A stretch of DNA of 64,000 bases from Saccharopolyspora gloriosae (GTDB lineage: Bacteria; Actinomycetota; Actinomycetes; Mycobacteriales; Pseudonocardiaceae). The stretch is from contig NZ_CP059557.1 in NCBI RefSeq assembly GCF_022828475.1, positions 3,271,470-3,335,469 on the forward strand. Direction: 5' to 3'. Position 1 is the stretch's first letter; every line of letters starts with the position of its first letter. This document shows, piece by piece, positions 8,932 through 16,532 of the stretch. Both the position numbers and the translations under genes were made by a program. Below the pieces are notes generated by a model, which had not been told where the DNA came from, did not search any database, and was given only the letters and a program-made list of their open reading frames with translations.

Positions 8932-8991
8932 GTCCGCACTCCTGCCCGTGTGATCGCTTGCGGGCAGCTTAACGATCGGAAACCGTGCAAC

Positions 8992-9021
8992 CGAAACCCC
9001 GTGATGGCGCTCGGGGCTTCG
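8992..9021. terminator. Possible terminator between glpD and the regulator gene
   Basis: Inverted repeat CGAAACCCCG / CGGGGCTTCG with one mismatch and a 10-base loop, located just after the minus-strand glpD stop and before the promoter region of the DeoR/LacI regulator. There is no T run, as is common in actinomycetes. Assigned from position and symmetry only. Confidence 0.35.
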
Positions 9022-9033
9022 CGGCGGGAGGTC

Positions 9034-10536
9034 TCAGCCCGCTCGCAGGGCCTCCTCGGCGGCATCGGTGGCGCGGTCGCGGTCCGCTGCGACCAGGCCG
9101 AGGCGGGTGCGGCGGTCGAGCAGGTCGGACACGTCGAGGGCGCCTTCGTGCCGGACGGCGAAGCGCAGCTCGGCCGGGGTGATGTCGAGCCCGTCGATCG
9201 GTTCGAGCAGCCGCGGGTCGTCGGCCTCGGCGATGACGGTCGCCGCTTCCGTTCCGTAGCGGGAGATCAAGCGATGCGGTGCATCCACAGTGGACAGATG
9301 TGCGGCCTTCGCCGCGCCGAGCAGCGGCAGCTTCCGCGTGCGGCACGGCCGATCGGTCAGCGCGGTGGCGTCCACGGCGTCCTGCGCCATCTTGCGGTAG
9401 GTCGTCAGCTTCCCGCCCACGACGCTGATCACGCCGTTGTCCCCGGTGAGTACCGCGTGTTCGCGGGACAGGTCGGAGCTCTGCCCGTCGCCGGCGTCCA
9501 GCAGCGGGCGCAGTCCGGAGTACGTGCCGAGCACGTCGTCCTCGCGGATCGGCCGCGCCAGCACGGAGTTGACGGTGTTGAGCAGGAAGGAGACCTCGTC
9601 GGCCGAAGCCTTCGGCACCTCCGGGATCGGACCGTCCTGCTCCTCGTCGGTGAGTCCGATGTAGACCCTGCCGTGCCCGGCGGGCAGCGCGAACACGAAC
9701 CGGTTGGTGGTGCCGGGAACCGGCACCGTGAGCCCCGCGTCCAGCCCGCCGAACACCGCGTCGGACACGACCAGGTGGGTGCCCCGGCTCGGCCGCAACC
9801 GCAGTCCGGGCGCCACCTCCCCGGCCCACACCCCGGCCGCGTTGATCACCTTCCGGGCGCGTACGTCGATCGCCTCACCGGTGAGCCGATCCCGCAGTAC
9901 GGCGCCGTCGCCGGTGACCTGCTCGGCCGCGCAGCGCGTCAAGATCCGCGCCCCGTGCGCCGCGGCCGTCCGCGCGATCCCGACGACCAGCCGCGCGTCG
10001 TCGACGAGCCGGCCCTCCCAGGACAGCAGCCCACCGCGCAGCCGGTCCTGCCGGACCGAGGGCACCATCCGCCGCGTCTCGACGCGGGACACCCGGCGCG
10101 GCGCGGGCAGCACGGACCCGGACGTCCCGGAGCCGCGGCGCAACAGGTCACCGGCGAGGAATCCGGCGGCCACCAGCGCCGCCTGCTTCGCCCCGACGCC
10201 CGAGACCAGCGGCACGAGCTGGGGGAGCGGGCGGATCAGGTGCGGGGCGGTGCGTTCCATCAGGATGCGGCGTTCGACGGCGCTCTCGTAGGCGATCCCG
10301 ACGTTGCCGGAGGCCAGGTAGCGCAGTCCGCCGTGCACCAGCTTCGAACTCCACCGGCTGGTGCCGAAGGCCAGATCGTGCTTCTCGGCCAGCACCACGC
10401 TCAGCCCGCGCGACGCGGCGTCCAGCGCGACGCCCGCGCCGGTCACGCCGCCTCCGACGACGAGCACGTCGACTTGACCGCCAGCGGCCAGTTCGGTCAG
10501 GTCCCTGGTGCGCCGGGCGGCGTTCAGCGAGGTCAT
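9034..10536 (-). CDS. glpD: Glycerol-3-phosphate dehydrogenase, FAD-dependent
   Basis: A 500-residue flavoprotein that oxidises sn-glycerol 3-phosphate to dihydroxyacetone phosphate at the membrane and passes electrons to quinone. The FAD motif is VLVVGGGVTGAGVALDAASRG with the GlpD signature FGTSRWSSKLVHGGLRYL soon after; GTYSGLRPLLDAG and VVGGKLTTYRKMAQDA mark the second half, and the C-terminal helical cap is present. The ATG at 10536 has AGGAG 8 nt upstream; a GTG at 10545 is possible. It follows the TetR gene on the same strand, overlapping it if the GTG is used. The glpD-tetR-flavoprotein-dagK order is, from memory, the same as Rv2249c-Rv2252 in Mycobacterium tuberculosis. Confidence 0.95.
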   Translation of the reverse strand: MTSLNAARRTRDLTELAAGGQVDVLVVGGGVTGAGVALDAASRGLSVVLAEKHDLAFGTSRWSSKLVHGGLRYLASGNVGIAYESAVERRILMERTAPHLIRPLPQLVPLVSGVGAKQAALVAAGFLAGDLLRRGSGTSGSVLPAPRRVSRVETRRMVPSVRQDRLRGGLLSWEGRLVDDARLVVGIARTAAAHGARILTRCAAEQVTGDGAVLRDRLTGEAIDVRARKVINAAGVWAGEVAPGLRLRPSRGTHLVVSDAVFGGLDAGLTVPVPGTTNRFVFALPAGHGRVYIGLTDEEQDGPIPEVPKASADEVSFLLNTVNSVLARPIREDDVLGTYSGLRPLLDAGDGQSSDLSREHAVLTGDNGVISVVGGKLTTYRKMAQDAVDATALTDRPCRTRKLPLLGAAKAAHLSTVDAPHRLISRYGTEAATVIAEADDPRLLEPIDGLDITPAELRFAVRHEGALDVSDLLDRRTRLGLVAADRDRATDAAEEALRAG

Positions 10537-10541
10537 CGGAG

Positions 10542-11107
10542 TCACTCCTGGGGGCGGAGGTAGGCGTCGAGCACGGTGCGCAGTTGCGCGTCGAGGCGTT
10601 CCGGGGCAGCGCTTCGGACACGATGCGGGCGGACATGACCGCTGACTGCACCAGCAGCAGGACCATCGCGGCGAGCTCGTCCGGGTCGCCGGAGCGGATC
10701 GTCCCGTCGGCCTGCCCGCTGCGGATCGAGGAGGTGAGCAGTTCGAGGATGCGGTGCTGGCTGGCGCCGAGCCGGTCGAACACGTAGGTGATCAGCAGTT
10801 CCGGATCGGTTTCGAGGATCTTGACGAACAGCGGGTGTTCCCGCGCGGCCGAGGCGGTGCGCACGATCCCGTTGATGCCGTGCTCGCGCGACCCGTCGCC
10901 GGTGTCGGCGGGCAGCAGCGAGACGAGTTCGCGGGTGAGCAGATCCGCGGACAGGGTTCGCACGTCCGGCCACCGCCGGTAGACCGTCGGGCGGCTCACC
11001 CCGGCTCGGCGGGCGATCTCCGCGAGCGTGGTGCGACGCATGCCGACCGCGAGCACGCACTGCTTCGCCGCGTCGAGGATCGCATCGTCGTTACGACGTG
11101 ACGTCAT
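10542..11107 (-). pseudogene. TetR-family regulator with a one-base frameshift
   Basis: The reading frame from the ATG at 11107 encodes a normal TetR N terminus (DDAILDAAKQCVLAVGMRRTTL, HTH RAGVSRPTVYRRW) and continues to SARIVSEAL. At the GGGG run at 10603-10606 (plus strand) the sense moves to the next frame, which then reads ERLDAQLRTVLDAYLRPQE and stops at 10542. Adding one base makes exactly 189 codons including the stop, so one G is missing from a run. The gene is probably the local regulator of glpD and the divergent flavoprotein. It could be a true pseudogene or a sequence error; the neighbour at 11125 shows the same kind of lesion. Confidence 0.8.
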
Positions 11108-11124
11108 GTGTAAAACTGTAACGT

Positions 11125-12725
11125 ATGACTGAGCTTGATCACCGCACCCAGGAGCAGGAGTGGAACGCCTGGGGCACCGCCGAGGCCGCGAGCCCCGTGC
11201 CCGAAGAGGTGCGCGCCCTGCTCGAACAGGGACTCGGTGTGGTGCGCCGCGACACGCCTTCGGTGGACCGGTCCGAAGTGCGCGTCGGGGAGTCGCGGCT
11301 GGCGGACGAGGTCCGGTCCGCGCTGGCCGGGATCGTCGGCGACGACGGAGTCCGCACCGACGACGACTCCCGGCTGCTGCACGCGGGCGGCAAGAGCACC
11401 CCGGACCTGCTGCGCCGGCGGGCGGGCGACGCGGAATCCGCGCCCGACGCCGTGGTGCTGCCCGGTTCGCACGAGCAGGTGTGCGAGCTGCTGGCGCGCT
11501 GCGCCGAGCACCGGGTGGCGGTGGTCCCCTTTGGGGTGGGACCAGCGTCGTCGGCGGTGTCGAGCCGGAGCGCGGCGGTTTCGGCTCGGTCGTCGCGCTG
11601 GACCTGCGGCGGCTGGACGGGCTGCTCGAAGTGGACGCCGAGTCGCAGACCGCGACCTTGCAGGCCGGGCTGCGCGGCCCGGAGGCCGAGGAACTGCTGG
11701 CCGGGCGCGGTTTCACCCTGGGGCATTTCCCGCAGAGCTTCGAGCACGCCAGCATCGGTGGCTTCGCGGCGACCCGTTCGTCGGGGCAGGCCTCGGCCGG
11801 GTACGGCCGGTTCGACGGCATGGTGGTGCGGCTGCGGGTGGCGACCCCGAGCGGTGAGCTCGACCTGGGCCGGGCGCCCGCGTCGGCGGCCGGACCGGAC
11901 CTGCGGCAGCTCTTCCTCGGTTCGGAGGGTGCGCTCGGGATCATCACCGAGGTGACCGTGCGGGTGCATCCGAAGCCGCGGGAGGTGGAGGCCGAAGCGT
12001 GGTCGTTCCCGGACTTCGCCACGGGCACGAAGGCGCTGCGCCTGCTGGCGCAGGACGGCGCGCTGCCCACCGTCGCCCGGCTCTCCGACGAAGCGGAGAC
12101 GATGATCAACCTCGCCACCGCCCGCGACGTCGGCGGCGGGGAGCAGTCCGGCGGCTGCCTGCTGATCACGCGCTACGAAGGCGGCCGGATCGCGGTGCGC
12201 GAGCGGACGCGGGAGCTGCTGGCCGAGGCGGGCGGGGCCTCGCTGGGCGCTGGTCCGGCGGAGAAGTGGGACCACGGCCGCTACCACGGCCCGTACCTGC
12301 GCGACGCGCTGCTGGACGTCAACGCGCTGGTGGAGACGTTGGAGACCGCGAGCACCTGGTCCCGGCTGGAGGAGACCCGCAACGCGGTGCGGGACTCGCT
12401 CACCGAGTCGCTGCAGGCGCAGGGCACTGCGCCGCTGGTCATGTGCCACATCTCGCACGTGTACCCGACGGGCGCGTCGCTGTACTTCACGGTGGCCTGC
12501 GGGCGCGGCGAGGATCCGGTGGCGCAGTGGCATGAGGCGAAGCGGGCGGCGGGCGACGCCATCAGCCGTTCCGGCGCCACCATCACCCACCACCACGCCG
12601 TGGGCCTGGATCACCGCGAGTGGCTGACCGATGAGATCGGCGAGCTCGGCGTGGCGGTGCTGCGCGCCGTCAAGTCCACTGTGGACCCGTCGGGAGTGCT
12701 CAACCCCGGCAAGCTGATCCCGTGA
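11125..12725 (+). pseudogene. Alkyl-DHAP synthase-like FAD-binding oxidase with a one-base frameshift
   Basis: The first part from the ATG at 11125 (EWNAWGTAEAA, then CAEHRVAVVPFG) and the second part in another frame (SVVGGVEPERGGFGSVVALD onward) join at the GGGG run at 11533-11536. With one extra G the text becomes the family's FAD-phosphate loop PFGGGTSVVGG and the length becomes 534 codons. The remaining FAD domain (FEHASIGGFAATRSSGQASAGYGRFD, FLGSEGALGIITEVTVRVHP) and C-terminal substrate domain (HHHAVGLDH) are intact. Family members are related to alkyldihydroxyacetone-phosphate synthase of ether-lipid synthesis. From memory, the mycobacterial counterpart (Rv2250A/Rv2251) is also split. 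The stop overlaps the start of the dagK-like gene. Confidence 0.85.
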
Positions 12726-13600
12726 TCACCGAGTTTTCGCTGCTGGTCAACCCGAAGGCGGGGCAGGGGCGCACCGCGGCGGCCGCGGTGCGCGCCGTGC
12801 GGTACCTGCGCGGGTCCGGGGTGTCGACAACCGTCCTGATCGGCCGCGACGAAGCGGATTCGCTGGCGCTCGCGCATCGGGCCGTCGCGGCGGGAACCGG
12901 CGCGCTGGTGGCCTGCGGCGGCGACGGGATCGTCAACGTCGCGCTGCAAGCGGTCGCCGGAACGGACACCCCGTTCGGCGTCATCCCGGCGGGAACGGGC
13001 AACGATCACGCCAGGATGCTCGGGATTCCGCGACACGATCCGGTCGCCGCAGCTCGCGTCGTGCGCGACGGGGCAGTGCGCCCGATCGACCTCGGCCGGG
13101 TGGGCGACCGCTGGTTCGGCACGGCGTTCGCCGGTGGGTTCGACGCCCTGGTGACCGAGCGGACGAACCGGCTGAAGTGGCCGCGCGGCAAGCTGCGCTA
13201 CAACCTCGCGGTGCTCGTCGAGCTGGCGGCGCTGCGCCCGCTGGACTACGTCCTCGAACTGGACGGCCGAACGGTCCCGACGCAGGCGATCCTGGTCGCG
13301 GTCGGCAACGGCCAGACCTACGGCGGAGGGATGCGGATCTGCCCGGACGCGGTGCCCGATGACGGCCTGTTCGACGTCACCGTCATCGGATCAGCCCGGC
13401 GGGACCAGATCGTGCGCCTGCTGCCCACGATCTACCCCGGGACGCACGTCGAGCACGCGCAGGTGACGACGTACCGGGCGAGCCGGGTCCGCCTGTCCAC
13501 ACCGGGCGTCACAGGGTACGCCGACGGCGAGCGCTTTCAGGAGCTGCCGGTGACGTGCGAGTGCGTTCCGCTCGCCGCCAACGCGCTGGTTCCGGCCTAG
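12722..13600 (+). CDS. Diacylglycerol/sphingosine kinase-family lipid kinase
   Basis: A 292-residue protein starting at the GTG at 12722, which overlaps the preceding stop (GTGA). The DAGK catalytic domain is complete: NPKAGQG phosphate loop, ALVACGGDGIVN, and VIPAGTGNDHARMLG. The second half is the beta-rich domain of the YegS/DgkB type (GNGQTYGGGMRICPDA, DGERF near the end). Such enzymes phosphorylate diacylglycerol or related lipids with ATP at the membrane. Together with GlpD and the alkyl-DHAP-synthase-like protein it forms a glycerophospholipid block; co-translation with the oxidase is likely. Confidence 0.92.
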   Translation: MITEFSLLVNPKAGQGRTAAAAVRAVRYLRGSGVSTTVLIGRDEADSLALAHRAVAAGTGALVACGGDGIVNVALQAVAGTDTPFGVIPAGTGNDHARMLGIPRHDPVAAARVVRDGAVRPIDLGRVGDRWFGTAFAGGFDALVTERTNRLKWPRGKLRYNLAVLVELAALRPLDYVLELDGRTVPTQAILVAVGNGQTYGGGMRICPDAVPDDGLFDVTVIGSARRDQIVRLLPTIYPGTHVEHAQVTTYRASRVRLSTPGVTGYADGERFQELPVTCECVPLAANALVPA

Positions 13601-13775
13601 GGGAGAGCCCTGAGCAAGTCCGGGACGACGTCGGATTTCCGGGCGTTGTCGGAGGGCGGCGGTACCGTCGCCGGAACTTCGACGTGCACGGCGCGAGCGA
13701 CTTGCTCGGAGTCGCGGAAGGACGGCCGTGACGTCGAGGCGACTCGCATTCCCACCCGGACCGGGAGGTCGCCCC

Positions 13776-14891
13776 ATGCCCTTCGCCGACGAACTGATCG
13801 GCGCGCACACCGTCCGAGAGCTCACCTCGGCGCTGCGAGTGGTCCTGCCGTCCGCGCCGCTGTCCGCGGTGCGCGCGGCGGGTTCGGCGCTGCCGCCGCT
13901 GGCGTTGCGGGAGCGCAGCGATCTCCTCCGGGACGCGCTGCTGGCGGATCTGCCCGACGGCTACGAGGAATTCGCGAGCACCGTGCGCACCGCGCGAGAC
14001 CGCGCGCCGACGTTCACGGGTTGGCTGATCTGGCCGGTGACCAGCGCGGTCGCGGCCAAGGCGATCGAGGACGGCGGTGCGGCGGCGTTCCAGGACGTGT
14101 TGGCGCTGCTGGCCGAACTGACCGACCGGCTCAGCTCGGAGTTCGCGCTGCGTTCCTTGCTCAACCACGACCTCGGCCGAGCACTGGGGACGATCTCCGG
14201 TTGGACGGCCTCGGACGACGAGCACGTGCGGCGGCTGGCCTCGGAGGGAACCCGCCCGTATCTGCCGTGGGCGGTGCGGATTCCGGCGGTCCTCGCCGAT
14301 CCTTCGTCGACGCTGCCGATCCTGGCGGATCTGTACCGGGACGACAGCGAGTACGTGCGGCGTTCGGTCGCCAACCACCTCAACGACCTGAGCCGGGTGG
14401 ACCCCGGCCTCGCTGTGGTGACCGCCGCGAAGTGGCTCGCCGCCCCCGATGCCAACACCGATCGCGTGGTGCGGCACGGTCTGCGGACCCTGGTGAAGCG
14501 CGGGCATCCGGAAGCGTTGCGGCTGCTGGGTTTCGCGCCTGCCCGCGTCGACGTGACCGGGCCGGACCTGGCCGCGACGACGGTGTCGATCGGCGAGGTC
14601 CTGACGTTCACGGCGGCGGTGCACAACCCGGAGCCCGAACCGGCGCGATTGGCGATCGACTACCTCGTGCACCACCGCAAGGCCGACGGGAGCCAGACGG
14701 CGAAGACCTTCAAGCTGACCACCAGGACCCTGGCTCCCGGTGAAACGGTGGAGCTGACCCGCGCGCACCCCTTCCGCGTGCTCACGACGCGGCGCTACCA
14801 CCCCGGACCGCACGGAATCGAACTGCAGGTCAACGGCGTCCGCTCCGGACGAACCGACTTCACCCTCCTGCCCGAGGGCGGACCGGCCTGA
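13776..14891 (+). CDS. alkC: DNA alkylation-repair glycosylase, AlkC-like
   Basis: A 371-residue protein starting at the ATG at 13776 with GGGAGG 8 nt upstream. Residues 1-250 are made of helical HEAT-like repeats (ERSDLLRDALLADLP, VRRLASEGTRPYLPWAVRIP, YVRRSVANHLNDLSRVDP), the fold shared by AlkC and AlkD. Residues from about 265 form an Ig-like beta domain (TVSIGEVLTFTAAVHNPEPEPARL, then HGIELQVNG), which distinguishes AlkC from AlkD. AlkC excises 3-methylcytosine and 3-methyladenine from DNA. The gene stands alone between dagK and a methyltransferase gene. The C-terminal Ig domain makes AlkC the better call. Confidence 0.85.
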   Translation: MPFADELIGAHTVRELTSALRVVLPSAPLSAVRAAGSALPPLALRERSDLLRDALLADLPDGYEEFASTVRTARDRAPTFTGWLIWPVTSAVAAKAIEDGGAAAFQDVLALLAELTDRLSSEFALRSLLNHDLGRALGTISGWTASDDEHVRRLASEGTRPYLPWAVRIPAVLADPSSTLPILADLYRDDSEYVRRSVANHLNDLSRVDPGLAVVTAAKWLAAPDANTDRVVRHGLRTLVKRGHPEALRLLGFAPARVDVTGPDLAATTVSIGEVLTFTAAVHNPEPEPARLAIDYLVHHRKADGSQTAKTFKLTTRTLAPGETVELTRAHPFRVLTTRRYHPGPHGIELQVNGVRSGRTDFTLLPEGGPA

Positions 14892-15209
14892 GCGCTCGAC
14901 CCTGTTGGTCTGCCGAGAACTCCGCCACGGCGGCGGGATCGTGGTCGACGTCGGTGGCGGTGGCCGCCCGAGCAGAACGATGTCCGGTTCGCGTCGCGCA
15001 TCCGAATCCGCTGGTCCGGTAGCGCGGACCTCGACCGGTCGGACCTCGACCGGGCGCCGCCCGGTAGTGATCGCGCACGGGTGATCGTGGGAAGCTGACC
15101 GTGCCCGGAGCGCCACGGTGAGCCCGCGTCCTGGAAGCGCGGCCTCCCGGGAGCCGCGGGCAGTGCCTGTCGGGGGCACCTGAGTGAGTCGGACGAAGGT
15201 GGGAGCACG
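14892..15209. other. Intergenic stretch without a gene
   Basis: About 320 bases between AlkC and the methyltransferase. No convincing coding sequence. It holds a short tandem duplication: the 13-mer GGACCTCGACCGG at 15026-15038 and again at 15041-15053. The promoter of the downstream methyltransferase should lie here but I cannot point to it. Confidence 0.5.
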
Positions 15210-16028
15210 ATGACGGACGGGAACTCGCGCCCGGATGCGGACCTGCGCACGGATCGCGCGCACGGTGCGCGGATCTACGACTACATCCTCGGCGGCAAGG
15301 ACAACTACGCCGTCGATCGGGCCGCGGGCGAGGCCGGCCTGCAAGTCTGGCCGGCGCTGGGCGTGCACATGCGGGCGAACCGGACGTTCATGCACCGAGC
15401 AGGCCGTTTCCTTGCGCAGGAGTGCGGCGTCCGCCAGTTCCTCGACATCGGCACCGGCATCCCCACCTCGCCCAACCTGCACGAGATCGTGCAGGAGGCG
15501 GCGCCCGAAACGAGGGTCGTCTACACCGACAACGACCCCATCGTGCTGGCGCACGCCCGTGCGCTGATGACCAGCGCGGAGCGCGGGCGCACCGCCTACC
15601 CCCAGTCGGACATGCGCGATCCCGAGGCGCTGCTGTCCGCCCCGGAGGTGCTCGAGACGCTCGACCTGGATCGTCCGGTCGGCCTGATGCTCATCGGGAT
15701 AGTGCACTTCATCGAGGACGACGAGGAGGCGCTGGCGGTGGTGCGCCGGATCATCGACGCCATGCCGTCGGGAAGCTACGTGGCGGCGACGGTCGCGACC
15801 GACGACTTCGCTCCGGAGCTGCTGGCCAAGGTCGCCGACACCTACCACGAACACGGCGAGACCCTGCGATTTCGGAGCAAGGCCGATTCGGAGCGGTTCT
15901 TCGACGGCCTGGAGTTGGTCGCCCCGGGCCTCGTCCAGATGCACAAGTGGCGCCCGGACGACGACGAGCACCTGGCGCTGGACGAGGCGGACATCGCGAT
16001 GTACGGCGGAATCGGCCGCAAGCCCTGA
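15210..16028 (+). CDS. SAM-dependent methyltransferase, SAV2177/DUF574 family
   Basis: A 272-residue protein of the Methyltransf_19 family, abundant in actinomycetes. The N-terminal signature ARIYDYILGGKDNYAVDR is diagnostic, followed by the SAM-binding strand FLDIGTGIPTSPNLHEIVQ and the second acidic strand VVYTDNDPIVLAHARAL. The ATG at 15210 follows GGTGGGAGCACG. Substrates are unknown for nearly all members. It is on the same strand as the lasso cluster but 336 bases upstream of the precursor with an AT-rich gap, so it is probably a separate unit; O-methylation of the peptide cannot be excluded, and lasso-tailoring methyltransferases belong to other families. Confidence 0.92.
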   Translation: MTDGNSRPDADLRTDRAHGARIYDYILGGKDNYAVDRAAGEAGLQVWPALGVHMRANRTFMHRAGRFLAQECGVRQFLDIGTGIPTSPNLHEIVQEAAPETRVVYTDNDPIVLAHARALMTSAERGRTAYPQSDMRDPEALLSAPEVLETLDLDRPVGLMLIGIVHFIEDDEEALAVVRRIIDAMPSGSYVAATVATDDFAPELLAKVADTYHEHGETLRFRSKADSERFFDGLELVAPGLVQMHKWRPDDDEHLALDEADIAMYGGIGRKP

Positions 16029-16364
16029 CCGACCGTTCCATCCGCATTCAGAACCCGGTGCCGGGCACGTGCGGTACGGCGATCGTGCCGGACCCGAACG
16101 CGACGGGACCGACTTTCGGATGTCCCGAATGCACGAGAATACGTCGAAAGCCTTACGGCTAAATAGTGAACGGGCGCAGTTCGTGAATTGAAAAATTTCA
16201 GCGGATCATAGTTGTTGACTTGATTTCTTCAAATGGCCTCGAGATGCCGAGTTGAACTTGTTCACTCGGATGTGCTCTTGCGGCGAGGAGAATCGCATCG
16301 CCAAACTGAGTTGGCCGGCAAGTGCATCGGCACCGCTCAATGAGAGGTTTGGTGAGATAATCCA
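16029..16364 (+). promoter_or_regulatory. AT-rich leader/promoter region of the lasso cluster
   Basis: About 336 bases without a gene, clearly richer in A and T than the rest of the window, especially 16155-16260. This is the expected place for the promoter of the lasso operon. I do not see a confident -35/-10 pair. An in-frame TGA at 16353-16355 limits the precursor start to the ATG at 16365 or a later Met. The possible ribosome-binding site is GGTGAG at 16351-16356. Confidence 0.5.
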
Positions 16365-16532
16365 ATGGATCCCAGCAAAGAAATGGAAACGAGTATCGGT
16401 GTGAACGATCAGCGGATGGCCTACGAGCCGCCCATGCTGTCGAACATCGGCGATTACTCCGAGCTGACGACCGGCTGTGGTTTCAACTTCTTCGAAGCCC
16501 CGGCCCAGCACAGCAATTGCAGCAATTGGTGA
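16365..16532 (+). CDS. Lasso peptide precursor
   Basis: A 55-residue peptide. The leader holds the YxxPxL motif recognised by the leader-binding B1 protein (Tyr20, Pro23, Leu25 in YEPPML). Thr35 fits the conserved Thr at the penultimate leader position, so cleavage after Thr36 gives the 19-residue core GCGFNFFEAPAQHSNCSNW. Gly1 to Glu8 would form the macrolactam ring. Cys2 lies in the ring and Cys16 in the tail, so one ring-to-tail disulfide is possible (the class III arrangement of BI-32169). The alternative cut after Gly37 gives Cys1 and a 7-residue ring to Glu7. Starts at 16365 or 16383 (ATG) are possible. The stop overlaps the GTG of the cyclase gene. Confidence 0.9.
   Translation: MDPSKEMETSIGVNDQRMAYEPPMLSNIGDYSELTTGCGFNFFEAPAQHSNCSNW

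Noticed and set aside
7789-10563. A 924-codon plus-strand open frame
   Set aside because: It covers the regulator and glpD on the other strand. Both of those have complete motifs, while this frame has none.
15026-15053. Tandem 13-mer GGACCTCGACCGG as a regulatory repeat
   Set aside because: Only two copies in GC-rich intergenic DNA; too short and too likely by chance.
15210-16028. SAV2177-type methyltransferase as a lasso-tailoring enzyme
   Set aside because: Separated by 336 AT-rich bases from the precursor, and known lasso methyltransferases are of other families.
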